DNA of 64,000 nucleotides from assembly GCF_030445035.2 (NCBI RefSeq), contig NC_080680.1, positions 119,314,228-119,378,227 on the forward strand, given 5' to 3'. The position numbers and the translations under genes were made by a program. Below are positions 1-11,518 of the stretch, in pieces (the stretch's first letter is position 1; every line of letters begins with the position of its first letter). The stretch is from Dasypus novemcinctus (lineage: Eukaryota; Chordata; Mammalia; Cingulata; Dasypodidae). The notes beneath the pieces are model-generated. The model worked only from the letters and a program-made list of their open reading frames with translations. It searched no databases and was not told where the DNA came from.

Positions 1-333
1 AGCTAACCCTCTTTATTATATTTTGATATTATTTTCTCGGCATTTTACTCTCCACCACCTCCTAACCCTCTCCTGTGTTCATATGCTACCCCTCCCTCCC
101 CCCACTTTTGGGCAACATTACCCAACCGTCCCTCCCCAGCCACCCTCAAACCCGTAAAGCCCCAACCAAAGGCAACCCCTTGCCCCCATTTTATCTCTTC
201 TTTGTGTTCATACTTACCACCATCTCGTCTTAAGTTCCACCCCTGCAGACATCGGCTCATATCCTTCCTCCACCCTCCGATTTCCTGTAAGCCTATCGTT
301 CAGTCTCTTGCTATCTAGGGCAGCTTGTTTATT
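1..333 (-). other. L1-A 3' UTR, proximal part, with G-rich tracts
   Basis: This is the 3' UTR just after the ORF2 stop. On the L1 sense (minus) strand it is rich in G runs, especially the complement of 82-140, where several runs of 3-6 G lie close together. G-rich, quadruplex-prone tracts are a known feature of mammalian L1 3' UTRs. The segment aligns by eye with the same part of L1-D (about 56160-56440), so the two share a 3' UTR type over this stretch. Confidence 0.8.
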
Positions 334-3300
334 TCATATCATTGAGGTCATGTAGTATTTGTCCTTCAATGTCTGGGTTGCTTCACTCAACATAAGGTTC
401 TCAAGATTCATCCATGTTATCACATGTGTTTGTAGTGTGTTTGTTCTTACAGCCGAGTAGTATTCCATTGTGTGTATATACCACATTTTATTGATCCACT
501 CATCTGTTGATGGGCATTTGGGTTGATTCCAACTTTTGGCAATAGTGAACAATGCTGCTATGAACATTGGTGTACATATATCGGTTTGTGTCCTTGTTTT
601 CAGTTCTGCTGGGTATATACCCAGCAGTGGTATTGCTGGGTCATATGGTAAATCTATGGCTAGTTTTTTGAGAAACCGCCATACTGTCCTCCAGAATGGT
701 TGGATCCTTCTGCATTCCCACCAGCAGTGGATGAGTGTTCCCCTTCCTTCACATCCTCTCCAGCACTTGTATTCTTCTGTTTTTTTCATAGCTGCCAATC
801 TTATGGGTGTAAGATGGTATCTCATTGTAGTTTTGATTTGCATTTCCCTGATAGCTAGAGATTTGGAACATTTTTTCATGTGCTTTCTTGCCATTTGTAT
901 TTCTTCTTCGGAGAAGTGTCTGTTTAAGTCTTTTTCCCATTTTTTAAATGGGTTGTTTATCTTTTTATTTTCAAGATATAGGAGTTCTTTATATATGCAA
1001 GTTATAAGTTTCTTATCAGATATATGATTGCCAAGTATTTTCTCCCACTGTGTGGGCTCCCTTTTTACTTTCTTGACAAACTCCTTTGAGGTGCAGAAGG
1101 CTTTAATTTTGAGGAAGTCCCATTTATCTATTAGTTCTTTTGCTGCTTGTACTTTTGGTGAGATATTCATAAATCCATTTCCTATTACAAGGTCCTGTAG
1201 ATGTTTCCCTACACTGCTTTCTAAGGTTTTTATGGTCTTGGCTCTTATATTTAGGTCTTTGATCCATCTTGAGTTGATCTTTGTATAAGGTGTGAGATGG
1301 TAATCCTCTTTCATTTTTCTACATATGGCTATCCAGTTCTCCAGACACCATTTGTTGAATAGGCCACTGTCTCCCAATTGAGAGGGTTTGGTGGCTTTAT
1401 CAAATATTATGTGGCTATATATGTGAGGTTCTATATCAGAGCTTTCAATTCGATTCCATTGGTCTATGTGTCTTTCCTTATGCCAATACCATGCTGTTTT
1501 CACCACCGTAGCTTTATAGTATGTTTTGAAGTCAGGTAGTGTGATTCCTCCAATTTCGTTTTTCTTTTTCAGTATGTCTTTGGCTATTCGGGGTCTCTTT
1601 CCTTTCCAAATAAATTTCATAGTTAGTTTTTCTAGTTCCTTAAAGAAGGCTGCGTTGATTTTTATTGGGATTGCATTGAATGTGTAGATCAATTTTGGTA
1701 GGATAGACATCTTAATAATGTTCAGTCTTCCTATCCATGAACAAGGAATAGTCTTCCATTTATTTAGGTCTTCTTTGATTTCCTTGAACAATCTTGTATA
1801 ATTCTCGTTGTATAAGTTCTTTACCTCTTTAGTTAAGTTTATTCCTAAGTATTTGATTTTTTTATTTACTATTGTGAATGGTATTTGTTTCTTGATTTCC
1901 TCCTGATCTTGCTCATTATTGGTGTACAGAAATGCTACTGATTTTTGCACATTGATCTTATAACCTGCGACTTTACTAAACTCATTTATGTGTTCTAGAA
2001 TCTTCGTTGTAGATCTCTCAGGGTTTTCTATGTATAGGATCATGTCATCTGCAAATAATGAAATTTTGACTTCTTCCTTTCCAATTTGAATGCCTTTTAT
2101 TTCTGGTTCTTGCCTCAGTGCTCGTGCAAGTACTTCTAAGACAATGTTAAATAGGAGCGGAGACAGTGGGCATCCTTGTCTTGTTCCTGAGTTTAGAGGG
2201 AAGGAGTCTAGGATTTCTCCATTGTAAACAATATTGGCTTTAGGTTTTTCATATATACTCTTTATCATGTTCAAAAAATTCCCTTGTATTCCAATCTTTT
2301 GGAGTGTTTTTATCAAGAAAGGGTGCTGTATTTTGTCAAATGCTTTTTCTGCATCAATAGATATAATCATGTGATTTTTTTCCTTCAATCTGTTTATATG
2401 GTGTATTACGTTGATTGATTTTCTTATGTTGAACCATCCTTGCATACCTGGGATGAATCCCACTTGGTCGTGGTGTATAATACGTTTAATGTATTGTTGA
2501 ATACGATTAGCAAGTATTTTGTTAAGTATTTTTGCGTCTAGGTTCATCAGAGAAATTGGTCTGTAATTTTCCTTTCTTGTGATGTCTTTGTTTGGCTTTG
2601 GTACTAGGGTAATGTTGGCATCATAGAAGGAGTTGGGTAATGTTCTTTCCGTTTCGATGTTTTGGAATAGTTTCAGCAGGATTGGTGTCAGTTCTTTCCG
2701 GAATGTTTTGTAGAATTCACCTGTGAAGCCATCTGGCCCTGGGCTCTTCTTAGTTGGGAGATTTTTGATAACTGATTCTATCTCTCTGCTTGTGATTGGT
2801 TTGTTAAGATCATCAATTTCTTCTTTCGTCAATATGGGCTGCTTATGTGTTTCTAGGAATTTGTCCATTTCCTCTAGATTGTCATTTTTGTTGGAATATA
2901 GTTTTTCAAAATATCCTCTTATGATAGTCTTTATTTCTGTTGGGTCAGTGGTGATATCGCCTTTCTCATTTCTTATTTTGTGTATTTGCATCTTCTCTCT
3001 TTTTTTCTTTGTTAGTGTTGCTAAAGGTTTGTCAATTTTGTTAATCTTCTCAAAAAACCAGCTCTTGGTCTTGTTTATCTGTTCAAGTGCTTTCTTATTT
3101 TCTATTTCATTTAGTTCTGCTCTTATCTTTGTTATTTCCTTCCTTCTTCTTCCTGTTGGGTTACTTTGTTGTTGTTTTTCTAATTCCTTCAAATGTGCAG
3201 TTAGTTCTTCGATTTTTGCTCTTTCTTCTTTTTTGATATATGAATTTATGGCTATAAACTTCCCTCTCAGTACTGCTTTTGCTGCATCCCATAAATTTTG

Positions 3301-4152
3301 GTATGTTGTGTTATCATTATCATTTGTTTCAAGGTAGTCATTGATTTCTTTTGAGATTTCCTCTTTGACCCACTGTTTTTCTAAGAGTGTGCTGTTTAAT
3401 TTCCAAATCGTGGTGTGAAGTCTGGGCTTCTGTCCCTTGCAAATCTCCAGCTTGACTCCACTGTGGTCAGAGATAATGTTTTGTATGATTTCAATCTTTC
3501 TGAATTCGTTCAGCCTTTCTTTGTGGCCTAGCATATGATCTATCTTGGAGAATGATCCATGTGCGCTTGAGAAAAATGTATATCCTGCTGTGTTTGGGTG
3601 TAGCGATCTATATATGTCTATTAGATCGAGCTCCTCTAATATACTATTCAGATGTTTTGTTTCTTTGGTGATTCTCTTTTGAGATGTTCTGTCCAGAGTT
3701 GATAGTGGTGTATTAAAATCCCCCACTATAATTGTAGATGTATCTATTCTTTCACTTAGTTTTTCCAGCGTTTGCCTGACGTATTTAGAGGCACCCTTGT
3801 TAGGGGCATAGATATTTATGATTGTTCGATCTTCTTGACAGATTTTCCCTTTCACTAAAATGTAGTATCCTTCTTTGTCTCTCACAATTGTTTCACATTT
3901 AAAGTCTATTTTGTCTGATATTAATATAGCTACTCCTGCCTTTTTTTGGTTATTGTTAGCTTGTATGATTGTTTTCCAGCCATTCACTTTCAATATCCAT
4001 GCGTCTCTGGGTCTAAGATGTGTCTCTTGTAGACAGCATATGGATGGGTTATATTTCCTTATCCAATGTCCCAGTCTGAATCTTTTGATAGGTGAGTTTA
4101 ATCCGTTGACATTCAGTGTTATTACTATCAAGGAATTATTTGTGTTAGCCAT
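334..4152 (-). CDS. L1-A ORF2p: endonuclease and reverse transcriptase
   Basis: A 1272-residue protein, the usual L1 ORF2p length. It nicks target DNA and reverse-transcribes L1 RNA at the nick (target-primed reverse transcription) in the nucleus. The N-terminal APE-type endonuclease shows LQETHL with Glu43, the GDFNTPLS segment and ISDHSG with Asp229/His230. The reverse transcriptase shows [13 protein letters not shown] and the catalytic FADD at residues 700-703. The C-terminal Cys-rich motif C-x3-C-x7-H-x4-C is complete (Cys1130, Cys1134, His1142, Cys1147). The start is the first ATG after a 73-bp spacer from ORF1, matching the MANTNNS-type N-terminus of the family. All expected catalytic residues are present, so the protein could be active; that is inference, since single substitutions can also kill ORF2p. 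Confidence 0.96.
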   Translation of the reverse strand: MANTNNSLIVITLNVNGLNSPIKRFRLGHWIRKYNPSICCLQETHLRPRDAWILKVNGWKTIIQANNNQKKAGVAILISDKIDFKCETIVRDKEGYYILVKGKICQEDRTIINIYAPNKGASKYVRQTLEKLSERIDTSTIIVGDFNTPLSTLDRTSQKRITKETKHLNSILEELDLIDIYRSLHPNTAGYTFFSSAHGSFSKIDHMLGHKERLNEFRKIEIIQNIISDHSGVKLEICKGQKPRLHTTIWKLNSTLLEKQWVKEEISKEINDYLETNDNDNTTYQNLWDAAKAVLRGKFIAINSYIKKEERAKIEELTAHLKELEKQQQSNPTGRRRKEITKIRAELNEIENKKALEQINKTKSWFFEKINKIDKPLATLTKKKREKMQIHKIRNEKGDITTDPTEIKTIIRGYFEKLYSNKNDNLEEMDKFLETHKQPILTKEEIDDLNKPITSREIESVIKNLPTKKSPGPDGFTGEFYKTFRKELTPILLKLFQNIETERTLPNSFYDANITLVPKPNKDITRKENYRPISLMNLDAKILNKILANRIQQYIKRIIHHDQVGFIPGMQGWFNIRKSINVIHHINRLKEKNHMIISIDAEKAFDKIQHPFLIKTLQKIGIQGNFLNMIKSIYEKPKANIVYNGEILDSFPLNSGTRQGCPLSPLLFNIVLEVLARALRQEPEIKGIQIGKEEVKISLFADDMILYIENPERSTTKILEHINEFSKVAGYKINVQKSVAFLYTNNEQDQEEIKKQIPFTIVNKKIKYLGINLTKEVKNLYNENYTRLFKEIKEDLNKWKTIPCSWIGRLNIIKMSILPKLIYTFNAIPIKINAAFFKELEKLTMKFIWKGKRPRIAKDILKKKNEIGGITLPDFKTYYKATVVKTAWYWHKERHIDQWNRIESSDIEPHIYSHIIFDKATKPSQLGDSGLFNKWCLENWIAICRKMKEDYHLTPYTKINSRWIKDLNIRAKTIKTLESSVGKHLQDLVIGNGFMNISPKVQAAKELIDKWDFLKIKAFCTSKEFVKKVKREPTQWEKILGNHISDKKLITCIYKELLYLENKKINNPFKKWEKDLNRHFSEEEIQMARKHMKKCSKSLAIREMQIKTTMRYHLTPIRLAAMKKTEEYKCWRGCEGRGTLIHCWWECRRIQPFWRTVWRFLKKLAIDLPYDPAIPLLGIYPAELKTRTQTDICTPMFIAALFTIAKSWNQPKCPSTDEWINKMWYIHTMEYYSAVRTNTLQTHVITWMNLENLMLSEATQTLKDKYYMTSMI

Positions 4153-4225
4153 ATTTTGATTGGATTTGTGTTTGTCATATTTTGTTTGTATATTTTTTTG
4201 GTCTTTTTTGTTGTTGTTGTTGGTC

Positions 4226-5194
4226 TTATACTCTCTTCCAACTTTGCCTTTCCTGTTTTTTCCTTTCTTCCTGCAGAACTCCCTTTAGAATTTCTTGAAG
4301 GGGAGGTTTCTTGTTGGTATACTCTTTCAGTTTCTGTTTGTCTGTGAATATTTTGAACTCTCCATCATGTTTGAATGCTAGTTTAGCTGGATAGAGTATT
4401 CTTGGTTGGAAGTTTTTTTCCTTTAGTACCTTGACTATATCATACCACTGTCTTCTTGCCTCCATGGTTTCAGAAGAGAAATCAGCACTTAATCTAATTG
4501 AGCTTCCCTTGTATGTGATGGTTTTCTTTTCTCTTGCTGCTTTTAGGATTTTCTCTTTGTCTTGAGCCTTGGATAATTTGATAAGTATATGTCTTGGGGT
4601 GGGCCTGTTGGGGTTTATGACTTGTGGAGTGCGCTGTGCTTCTTGGATATGTACATCTGTCTCTTTCAGTAGATTTGGGAAGTTTTCAGCCATTATTTCC
4701 TGCAACACTCCTTCTGACCCCTTTCCCTTCTCTTCACCTTCTGGAATGCCTATAATACGTATGTTTGAGCGTTTTGCATTGTCATTCAGGTCCCTAAATC
4801 CTAATTGGATTTTTTCTATCTTCTTATTGACCCCTTCTACTATCTGTTTGATTTCTGAGGTACTGTCTTCCACATCACTAATTCTCTGCTCTGTCTCTTC
4901 TAGTCTGCTGATATTTGCTGCAAGTGTATTTTTGATTTCTTGAACTGTGGTGTTCATTCCCATCATATCTGTTATGTTTTTGCGTATGTCTGCAATTTCC
5001 CCTCCAAGTGATGTCTTCATGTTGTTAACCTCTTTCATTACTGCATCAAATTTGTCGGTGATGAATGTTCTGAGATCTTTCATTGCTTGTGCCAAGTTTT
5101 GCTCCCCTTCGTGCTTATTGGTTTGTTGATTGGATTCAGTCATGTTTTCCTGATTATTGGTTTGGTTTGTAGATTTTTGTTGCTTTCTGGTCAT
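4226..5194 (-). CDS. L1-A ORF1p: RNA-binding chaperone
   Basis: A 322-residue ORF1p, close to the usual 340-370. ORF1p forms trimers that coat L1 RNA and act as a nucleic-acid chaperone in the cytoplasmic ribonucleoprotein. A polar, Asn/Gln-rich N-terminus (about 1-35) is followed by a heptad-rich coiled coil (about 40-140). An RRM-like domain (about 142-245) contains [12 protein letters not shown] and the TPRHILIKL segment. A C-terminal domain (about 246-322) contains [15 protein letters not shown] and the [11 protein letters not shown] segment. The frame is uninterrupted and the start ATG is the first in frame. It lies upstream of ORF2 on the same RNA, so the two are expressed from one bicistronic transcript. 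Confidence 0.95.
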   Translation of the reverse strand: MTRKQQKSTNQTNNQENMTESNQQTNKHEGEQNLAQAMKDLRTFITDKFDAVMKEVNNMKTSLGGEIADIRKNITDMMGMNTTVQEIKNTLAANISRLEETEQRISDVEDSTSEIKQIVEGVNKKIEKIQLGFRDLNDNAKRSNIRIIGIPEGEEKGKGSEGVLQEIMAENFPNLLKETDVHIQEAQRTPQVINPNRPTPRHILIKLSKAQDKEKILKAAREKKTITYKGSSIRLSADFSSETMEARRQWYDIVKVLKEKNFQPRILYPAKLAFKHDGEFKIFTDKQKLKEYTNKKPPLQEILKGVLQEERKKQERQSWKRV

Positions 5195-7305
5195 CTCTTT
5201 ATTTTGACGAATTTAATCAGTTCCTTAGCTTCTTTGTCTGCTTTTGGAGGTTAATTAGTTGTTATTTTTGCATAGGTGTTATATCTTCTCTTTGTCACTT
5301 TTTTCTTCTTACTCAAGTTACTTGTTGTTGGTTAAGTTCACTTTAGAAGAAAGTATTAGTGTTGGGAAAAGGCAATTGTGTCAGCAAGGGTAAACTGTAA
5401 AGTGGTATTGGTAATGTATGTTAACAAAGCAAGAATATGAGATCTGGGAGGATGGAGGTTAGATTCATGTAGATTGTATAGAGTTATAGCTGTAGGTAGA
5501 GTATCTTTTATGAAGTAGATGACTGAATATAGGTGGAATATGGTATGAACTACAAAGCTATTGTTTTCATTAGAGAAGGAAAAAGAAAAGAAAGGTAATA
5601 GTTTCAAGAGTGGATAACAGACAGAAAACAGAACAAAGGTATTAGAAATTAAGAGTTAGACACTTTGTGGATCAAAGAATGGGAGGTGGGGGGTGGAATA
5701 TAGGAGAGACAGTAGATGATAGTGGTTATCAAGATGCAGGGGAAGAGGGATAGTGTAGGTAGCCTAAATCAGTTCACACAGAAATGAGGCAGTGGAGGAT
5801 GGGAAAACCCAGCAAATGTGAGGTGTTCCCTGTAGCACGTATTGTGTACTTGAATTAAAATAAAATAAGTGGAAAATGAGGGACAAGAGGGAAAGAGAGA
5901 ACCGAAAAAAAAAAAAACACTAATTATAATAAAGAAAAAAAGAAAGACAAGAAGAAAGGAAGAAAGAAAAAGAGGATAGGCAAGCGGTGGGGAACAGATG
6001 GGGGGAGAGAGATACAGGTATACACGTGTCACAATTGCAACACTATCTAAAACAACAACCAAAAAAACCCCTAAATATCTGTATATAAAAAAAAAAAAGG
6101 ACTTTGGGGGAGACGCTAGGAGAAAAGACTAGGGGATAATGCAATATTAGCAATCAGGGCGTCAAAAAGAGTAAAAAAATAAGATAAAGTGAAAATAAAA
6201 ACAAAACAATATGAACCATTAAAGATAAAACGCAAACGTTGAGGTCCAGGGCACTCAAGGACCCCAGGTAGACCCCAGAGCGTGATGGATTCAGGGGTGG
6301 AAAGTCTGAGACACTGAAGACTCAAGAGGTGTGAGTCTGGGTTGTGGACCGCCAGAGTTCAGGGGACCCAGACCTGGCAAGCTCAAATCTGGTCCACAGA
6401 AAGCTTAGGAGCCCCGCAGTGCAACACAGCCCTCAGGGATCCCCGTAGCTGGGTGCCAGCCCTGTGGGGGAAGCCAGATCCGCGAATTTTATATTGAATT
6501 TCTGATCCCTGAAATTCACCTAACTCCTCAGGGTATCAGCCTTTGAACAGCTCCCTCCCTGTGCTCCCTCGCAACGGCCACTTGAGGGCGCCTCTACACC
6601 ACGGCCAGTTCAATGACCCAGATCCCAAGCCCCGCAGGGTGGGGTGGGCTTCAGCTGGAAACGCCGAAAACAGACTCTAAGATCCGAAATCCCAAACTTC
6701 GCAAAATATCCTCCAATCAGCTTCCAGACGTGTCCTCCTCCCTCACTGCACCCTACAACAGTCTCCCAATTGTGTCCCCTTATTGTCCAAAATCCAATTC
6801 CTTTGCAGATCGGCAGCCGGACCTGTGGGGATGGGGCTCCAGGCGGAAGCACTGCCCCCCCCTGTCCAGCGACCAAAAACGTCCCCCGCTTCACAAGAAA
6901 ACACCGTCTGTCTCCCCAAATCAATCTGCAAAGGAGTCTTGTCCCAACAATCCCTCACCAGCCAGCCCAGTATCCGCGAATTTCTCAGCACCGCAAAGCC
7001 TCCAGAAAGAGGAAAAAAAACCCAAAAACCCCTGGCCGCCGCGGCTCCGGAGCTTCAGGAGCACCCGCTACCGCGGCTCCGCCCACCCAAGGAGGGAACT
7101 TCCCGCGCCCAGCTGGGACCTCCGTTTATATATTATAGATGTATCCTCTCTGTTACCTTCCCACCGAATTGACGTCCAGACACCTTCCAACCAGCAAAAA
7201 TCCCCGAAACAGCGCGGTCTCAAAGAGCCTTCAACGCTGCCCAGCCGCCCCCTGCAGAGACACTACCAGGCAAGCTCACGCAGCCACCATCTTGCCGAAA
7301 AGCCT
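5195..7305 (-). promoter_or_regulatory. L1-A 5' UTR with internal promoter
   Basis: A 2.1-kb 5' UTR. The distal half (about 6340-7305) is GC- and CpG-rich and begins at the YY1-like site (7287-7294), which in L1 fixes the transcription start at the element's first bases. The half nearer ORF1 (5195-6100) is AT-rich and has adenine runs around 5908 and 6088. L1 5' UTRs hold an internal RNA polymerase II promoter; that role is inferred by position. Many CpGs persist, which fits a young copy. Confidence 0.8.
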
Positions 7306-7308
7306 TAA
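6613..7308 (+). other. Antisense open frame across the L1-A 5' UTR (ORF0-like position)
   Basis: A 231-codon frame opens at 6613 on the strand opposite L1-A and stops (TAA) exactly at the element edge. Primate L1s have a short antisense ORF0 driven by an antisense promoter in the 5' UTR, so the position invites comparison. I see no recognisable domain; the product would be Ser/Pro/Arg-rich. A second frame is open for 164 codons over 6644-7138, which shows that the GC-rich DNA is simply poor in stops. Probably not a gene, but cheap to test. Confidence 0.2.
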
Positions 7309-9295
7309 GAATATTGAATGTATCAGTCCTACAACATGATATACCACTCCATTTAATTAAGTCTTCTTTTATTTCTTTCAGCTACATTTTATAGCTCTTA
7401 TTGTAGAAGTTTTCTGTATGTGTTAAATTTATTCCTGGTTGTTTATTATTTTATAATATTTTAAATGAAATTGTATCTGTTTATATTTTCTAATTATTCA
7501 TTTCTAGCATATGGCAATCAATGGATTTTTTTGCATAAAATAATGTATTCTAAGACCTTTTATAAAATCATTTATTAGTTCCAATTTTTTGAGGATCATT
7601 AGTGTTTCCTATGTACATGATAATTTAGTATATAAAGCAGTTTAATTCTCTATTTTTCTGCTTTTATTTTATATTGCTTTATTAATCTTATTAATATCTC
7701 AAGTACAAAGTTGATTAGAAGTGGTAAGAGCATAATGTTTGTATTCAGTTATTTACCATTAATTATGACAATAAGTATATGGATTTTTTTGGTAGATGCC
7801 TCTTTATCAGAAAGAAGTTCCCTTTTTTTCCTGTGTGCTTAGTGTTTTTATCTTGTAAGTTGTTGAAAATTTCAAATGCTTTTTCTGCACCTATAGAAGA
7901 AATCATATGTATCTGTTCTTGTTATTCTGTTAATATAACAGATTAAATTAATGGATTTTTCAATGCTAAATTAAGTTAGTATTCCTGAGATAAACCTGCT
8001 GAAGAATGATACAGTATTCTTTTTCCTTATTGCTGAATTTGATTTGCTAATATTTTGTGAAGGATTTTTGCATCTATGATCATAAGGGATGTTGGTCTGT
8101 AATTTTCTTTACTTGTAACTTTTTTTGGTCAAGATTTAATATAAGGCTTTGCTGGTCTCCTAAAATGAGTTGAGAAGTGGTTTCCTTTATTTTCTGAAAA
8201 AGTTTGTATGAGTTTGATATATTCTCCTTAAATGTTGGATAAAATTTATTAATAAAACCATTTGGACCTGGAGTTTTCTTTGTGAGAAGATTTCTGATAA
8301 CAAGTTCAATTTCTCTGATACAGTGTTAGAACTTTTTTTAATATCACATTTCCCCACTTTTATAAGTTGTGTTTTTCATGACATTTATTCATTTTATCTA
8401 AGTTGTTAGATTTTTGGCATGAAATTGTCATGACATTTCTCTAATATCCTTTTTTTAAAAATTTCTCTCCTTCCTCCCCATCCCCCCCACCCCCGTTGTC
8501 TGCTCTCTGTGTCCTTCACTGTGTGTTCTTCCATGACCACTTCTATCATTATCAGTGGCACCAGGAATCTGTGTTTCTTTTTGTTGCATCATCTTGTTGT
8601 GTCAGTTCTTTGTTTGTACGGCGCCATTCTTGGGCAGGCTGCACTTTCTTTTGTGCTGGGGAGTTCTCCTTACAGGGCACTCTCCTTGTGTGTGAGGCTC
8701 CCCTACATTGGGGACACCCCTGCGTGGCACGGCACTCCTTGCGCGCATCAGCACTGCACGTGGGCCAGATCCACACGGGTCAAGGAGGCCCGGGGTTTGA
8801 ACTGCGGACCTCCCATGTGGTAGGCACATGCCCTATCCTTTGGGCCAAGTCCACTTCCCTCTAATATCCTTTTTATGTCTGCATGATCTGTGGTAATAGC
8901 TCTTTCTATTCATGATATTGACAATGTGTTCTTCAATCTTGCTAAGAGCTTATCAATTTAATTAAGATTTTCAAATTTCTAACTTTTGGCTTTGTTATCT
9001 ATTATTTGTCTTATTTCAAAATATGTATTTACTTTTTCCTTCCTTTTATTCACTTTGGGTATAATTTTTTTTAATCTGTTCTAATTTCACAAAGTCAAAC
9101 TTACATGATTGCTTTTAAGCTTTTATTCTTACTAATAGAATTTTCTCTTGTCCCTACTTTCCTGCATCCTAAAAATTTTCCTGTGCTTTATTTTCATTAT
9201 CATTTAATTCTGAATGATATATTGTTTCCTTTATGATTTCTATTTTAATCCATTTAATCCATGAGTTATTTTAAAATGTGTTTAAAATAATGGCC
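7306..9295 (-). repeat. Old, decayed LINE-1 fragment (ORF2 region), interrupted by a SINE
   Basis: Degenerate L1 reverse-transcriptase coding sequence on the minus strand, recognised by co-linear similarity to L1-A. Examples are the 'AATGCTTTTTCTGCA' stretch near 7885 and the 'GGTCTGTAATTTTC' stretch near 8092. It is full of stops and indels. L1-A inserted at its left end, a DAS-III SINE at 8455-8858 and a MaLR provirus at about 9296. It resumes at 11519. Nothing here is coding now. Confidence 0.85.
8455..8858 (-). repeat. DAS-III-type SINE (tRNA-derived), minus strand
   Basis: About 400 bp, ending on the left in a T-rich tail and on the right in the complement of a tRNA-like head. The B box, read on the minus strand, is AGTTCAAACCC. 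It is flanked by the perfect 15-16-bp duplication CTCTAATATCCTTTT at 8439-8454 and 8859-8874. The body matches the SINEs at 52311 and 60033. This family is characteristic of armadillos. Confidence 0.9.
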
Positions 9296-9608
9296 TATTA
9301 CTGGAGTCCTTTATAAGAGAAGGAAATTCAGACATTCAGAGAAAGCCACAGAAAATAAAAAATAAAACCAACAAAACCCAGAAGAGAAAGAATAAGTCAG
9401 GAGGCACCACCAAGTGTCTTACCATGGGACAAGTTAAGGGTCAAGAGTCACCAGTAACCATCCCCAGAACATCATAGTCTTGGGAAGAAAGAGTTGCCTT
9501 GATGTGGATGTTTCCCTGGCCTTACAACTATGAGCTAATAAATTCCCATTTATTAAACTGTCCCATTTCATGGTATTTATTTGGAAAGGCCTAGGAAACT
9601 AAAACAGA
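9296..9608 (+). repeat. MaLR 5' LTR, truncated at its left end
   Basis: It shares with 11210-11515 the run from 'GAGTCCTTTATAAGAGAAGG' through 'CCCATTTCATGGTATTT' to the terminal CTA-rich end. An AATAAA-like signal occurs in 'AGCTAATAAATTCCC' near 9535. The first part of the LTR present in the 3' copy (11051-11200) is missing. Confidence 0.75.
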
Positions 9609-10384
9609 TTTTGGTACCAGGAGAGTGGGGTGCTACTACTGCAAACACCAAAAATGTGGAAATGGGTTTGGAATTTGATCATGGATTGACAGAAAAGGCC
9701 TAGACTGGTTTGAAGAAACTGTTCTCAGGAATATGGATACTAAAGGTAATTCTGATGAGGCCTTAGAAAACAATGATGATTGAGTTATTGGAAACTGGTG
9801 GAAAGGTGATCCTTATTTTAAAGTGGCAGAGATCTTCGCATAATTGAGTTCTGATGTCAGATGGAAGATAGAACTTAAGAGGGTTGAACTAGAATATTTA
9901 GCTGAGAAAATTTCCAATGTAAGTGTGGAAAGCTAAGTCTGCTTTCTCCTTGCAACTTACAGTAAAATACAAGAGGAAAGGGATAATCTGAGAACTGAAC
10001 TCCTGGGCACAAAGAAACCAGAAATTGATGATTTGGAAAATTCTGAGTTTTTGGAAAGTGAGTCCCCAGAGAATAATGTTCCATCCAAGGGTTTAAATGA
10101 ACATTCCACCAGTTAGCAATTTCTGGAGAAGTCAGTATTGGAAATGCAGTTATCCAGGAAGAATACGTGGAAAGTTCTTTTGTCTGATGATCTGAACCTC
10201 TGTGTATTACATGCAAAATCAAGTTTTTAGTGAGAGCTGTATGAACAGAACCACTGCCAGCCTAGACTAAAAGGGACTGAAAAGGAAGAGATTAAAGGAA
10301 AAATCATTTCAAGTGCAGAAAGAAAGAAGCTGAGTTTTGGACTGAAGACATCTTCTCTGGCCAAGGTAGTGGGTACACCCACAT

Positions 10385-10680
10385 ATGTGGAAAGGGTGAG
10401 TCTTCTCTGGCACTTGAAGAGAGTGGGTCTTCCACCCCATTGTTCAGGAAGAGGGCTACCACCCCAAGGTTCAGAGAGGGTAGAGTCTGGAGATTGTGGA
10501 GAGTCTGGCCACTATCCCAGTGTTGTGAGAGGGTGGGGCCTGTGTCCCAGCACTTGCAGAGAGCCTGGCTGCCATCCCATTGTTTGGAGAGCATAAAGCC
10601 TTTACTCCAGTGTTTGAGGAGAGCATGGCCATTGCACAAGCAATTGGAAGGTGTGGGGCTGCTACTCCATCAGACCCAGA
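10385..10680 (+). repeat. Imperfect minisatellite inside the MaLR internal region
   Basis: Roughly seven diverged units of about 36-40 bp, each of the form 'gagagggt..ggcctgc..tcccagtgtt', run head to tail. The copies differ at many positions, so they are old. Similar imperfect repeats occur in the internal regions of other mammalian MaLRs, so they probably belong to the element rather than to a later expansion. Confidence 0.6.
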
Positions 10681-11050
10681 GGAAAAAACATCATTCTATA
10701 GATAACTTTCAGATCTTGAAAATCTACTATTATATGACCTGCAAAGTTTTAGAACTGTTTGCAACCCATGACCCCTGTTTTCCTTTCATTTTCTCCCTAT
10801 AGGAATGTAAATGTTTATCCTATGCCTGCCCTTCCATTGTATAATGAAGGTGGATAACTTCTTCTCTAGGTGTCACAGGTCCACTTGCGGGGAAGTGTGC
10901 CACAGGACAGACACATCCATAACATATTTTGATGAGATTTTATACTAAGCATTGTTTCTGACATGACTTAAGACTTTTGGGACATTGTAATGGCATTAAT
11001 GTATTTTGCATACAGAAAGAACGTGTTTTTTTGGGGTCTACTTGGGGGAG

Positions 11051-11518
11051 TGTAATGTTTTGAAGCTGTTATGTATTGCAGGAAAATCTGTTCTTAAATT
11101 TATTCCATGCCTGTGGATGTGTACACATTGTAAGTAGGACCTTTTTGGTGAGGCTACTTTAGTGAAGATGGGACCCACCTCAATCAGAACGGATCTTAAT
11201 CCTCTTCCTAGAGTCCTTTATAAGAGAAGGAAATTCAATACAGAGAGAATGCCACAGAAAATAAGAAGCTAAAATCATTGAAACCTGGAAGGAAGGACAA
11301 CCCCAGGAGACACCACAATGTGCCTTGCCTTGTGACAAGCTGAGGACCATGGGTCACCACAGCCAGTCCCAAAACACCACAGTCTTGGGGAGAAAATATT
11401 GTCTTGATGTCTTGATGTAGATATTTTCCCAGCCTCAAAACAATAAGCTAATAAATCCCCATTGTTTGAGCCAACCCATTTCATGGTATTTGCTTAAGCA
11501 GCCTAGACACTAAAATAT
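11051..11518 (+). repeat. MaLR 3' LTR
   Basis: It begins TGTAATGTTTTGAAGC at 11051, a typical MaLR LTR start, and ends near 11515. It contains an AATAAA-type signal near 11449. The distal two thirds align with the truncated 5' LTR at 9296-9608. Confidence 0.75.

Larger units (their letters stand above)
1..7305 (-). mobile_element. L1-A: LINE-1 with both ORFs intact, 3' end outside window
   Basis: Minus-strand LINE-1 in canonical order: 5' UTR (7305-5195), ORF1 (5194-4226), 73-bp spacer, ORF2 (4152-334), then 3' UTR running off the window at position 1. Both ORFs are open without a stop or frameshift. The 5' edge carries CAAGATGG on the minus strand (7294-7287), like the YY1-type site at the start of many mammalian L1s, and the flanking DNA from about 7306 is an unrelated, much older L1. 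The poly(A) tail and the left target duplication are not in view, so full length at the 3' end is inferred. An intact structure suggests a recent insertion. Confidence 0.95.
9296..11518 (+). mobile_element. MaLR-type LTR retrotransposon with truncated 5' LTR
   Basis: Two copies of the same LTR in direct orientation (9296-9608 and 11051-11518) flank an internal part that starts near 9610 with a TTTTGGTACCAGGAG-like segment, typical of mammalian MaLR internal regions. No gag or pol frame is visible, as expected for these non-autonomous ERVL relatives. The 5' copy lacks its first 150 or so bases, its left edge abutting old L1 sequence. The insertion splits the old L1, which continues at 11519. 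Confidence 0.75.

Noticed and set aside
2723-3337. 204-codon plus-strand open frame, with others antisense to ORF2.
   Set aside because: It is the reverse complement of the intact ORF2 reading frame, with no domain of its own.
8509-8823. Open frames of about 100 codons in the SINEs (also at 52246-52789 and 60410-59664).
   Set aside because: They lie within DAS-III SINE sequence and its flanks and have no protein features.
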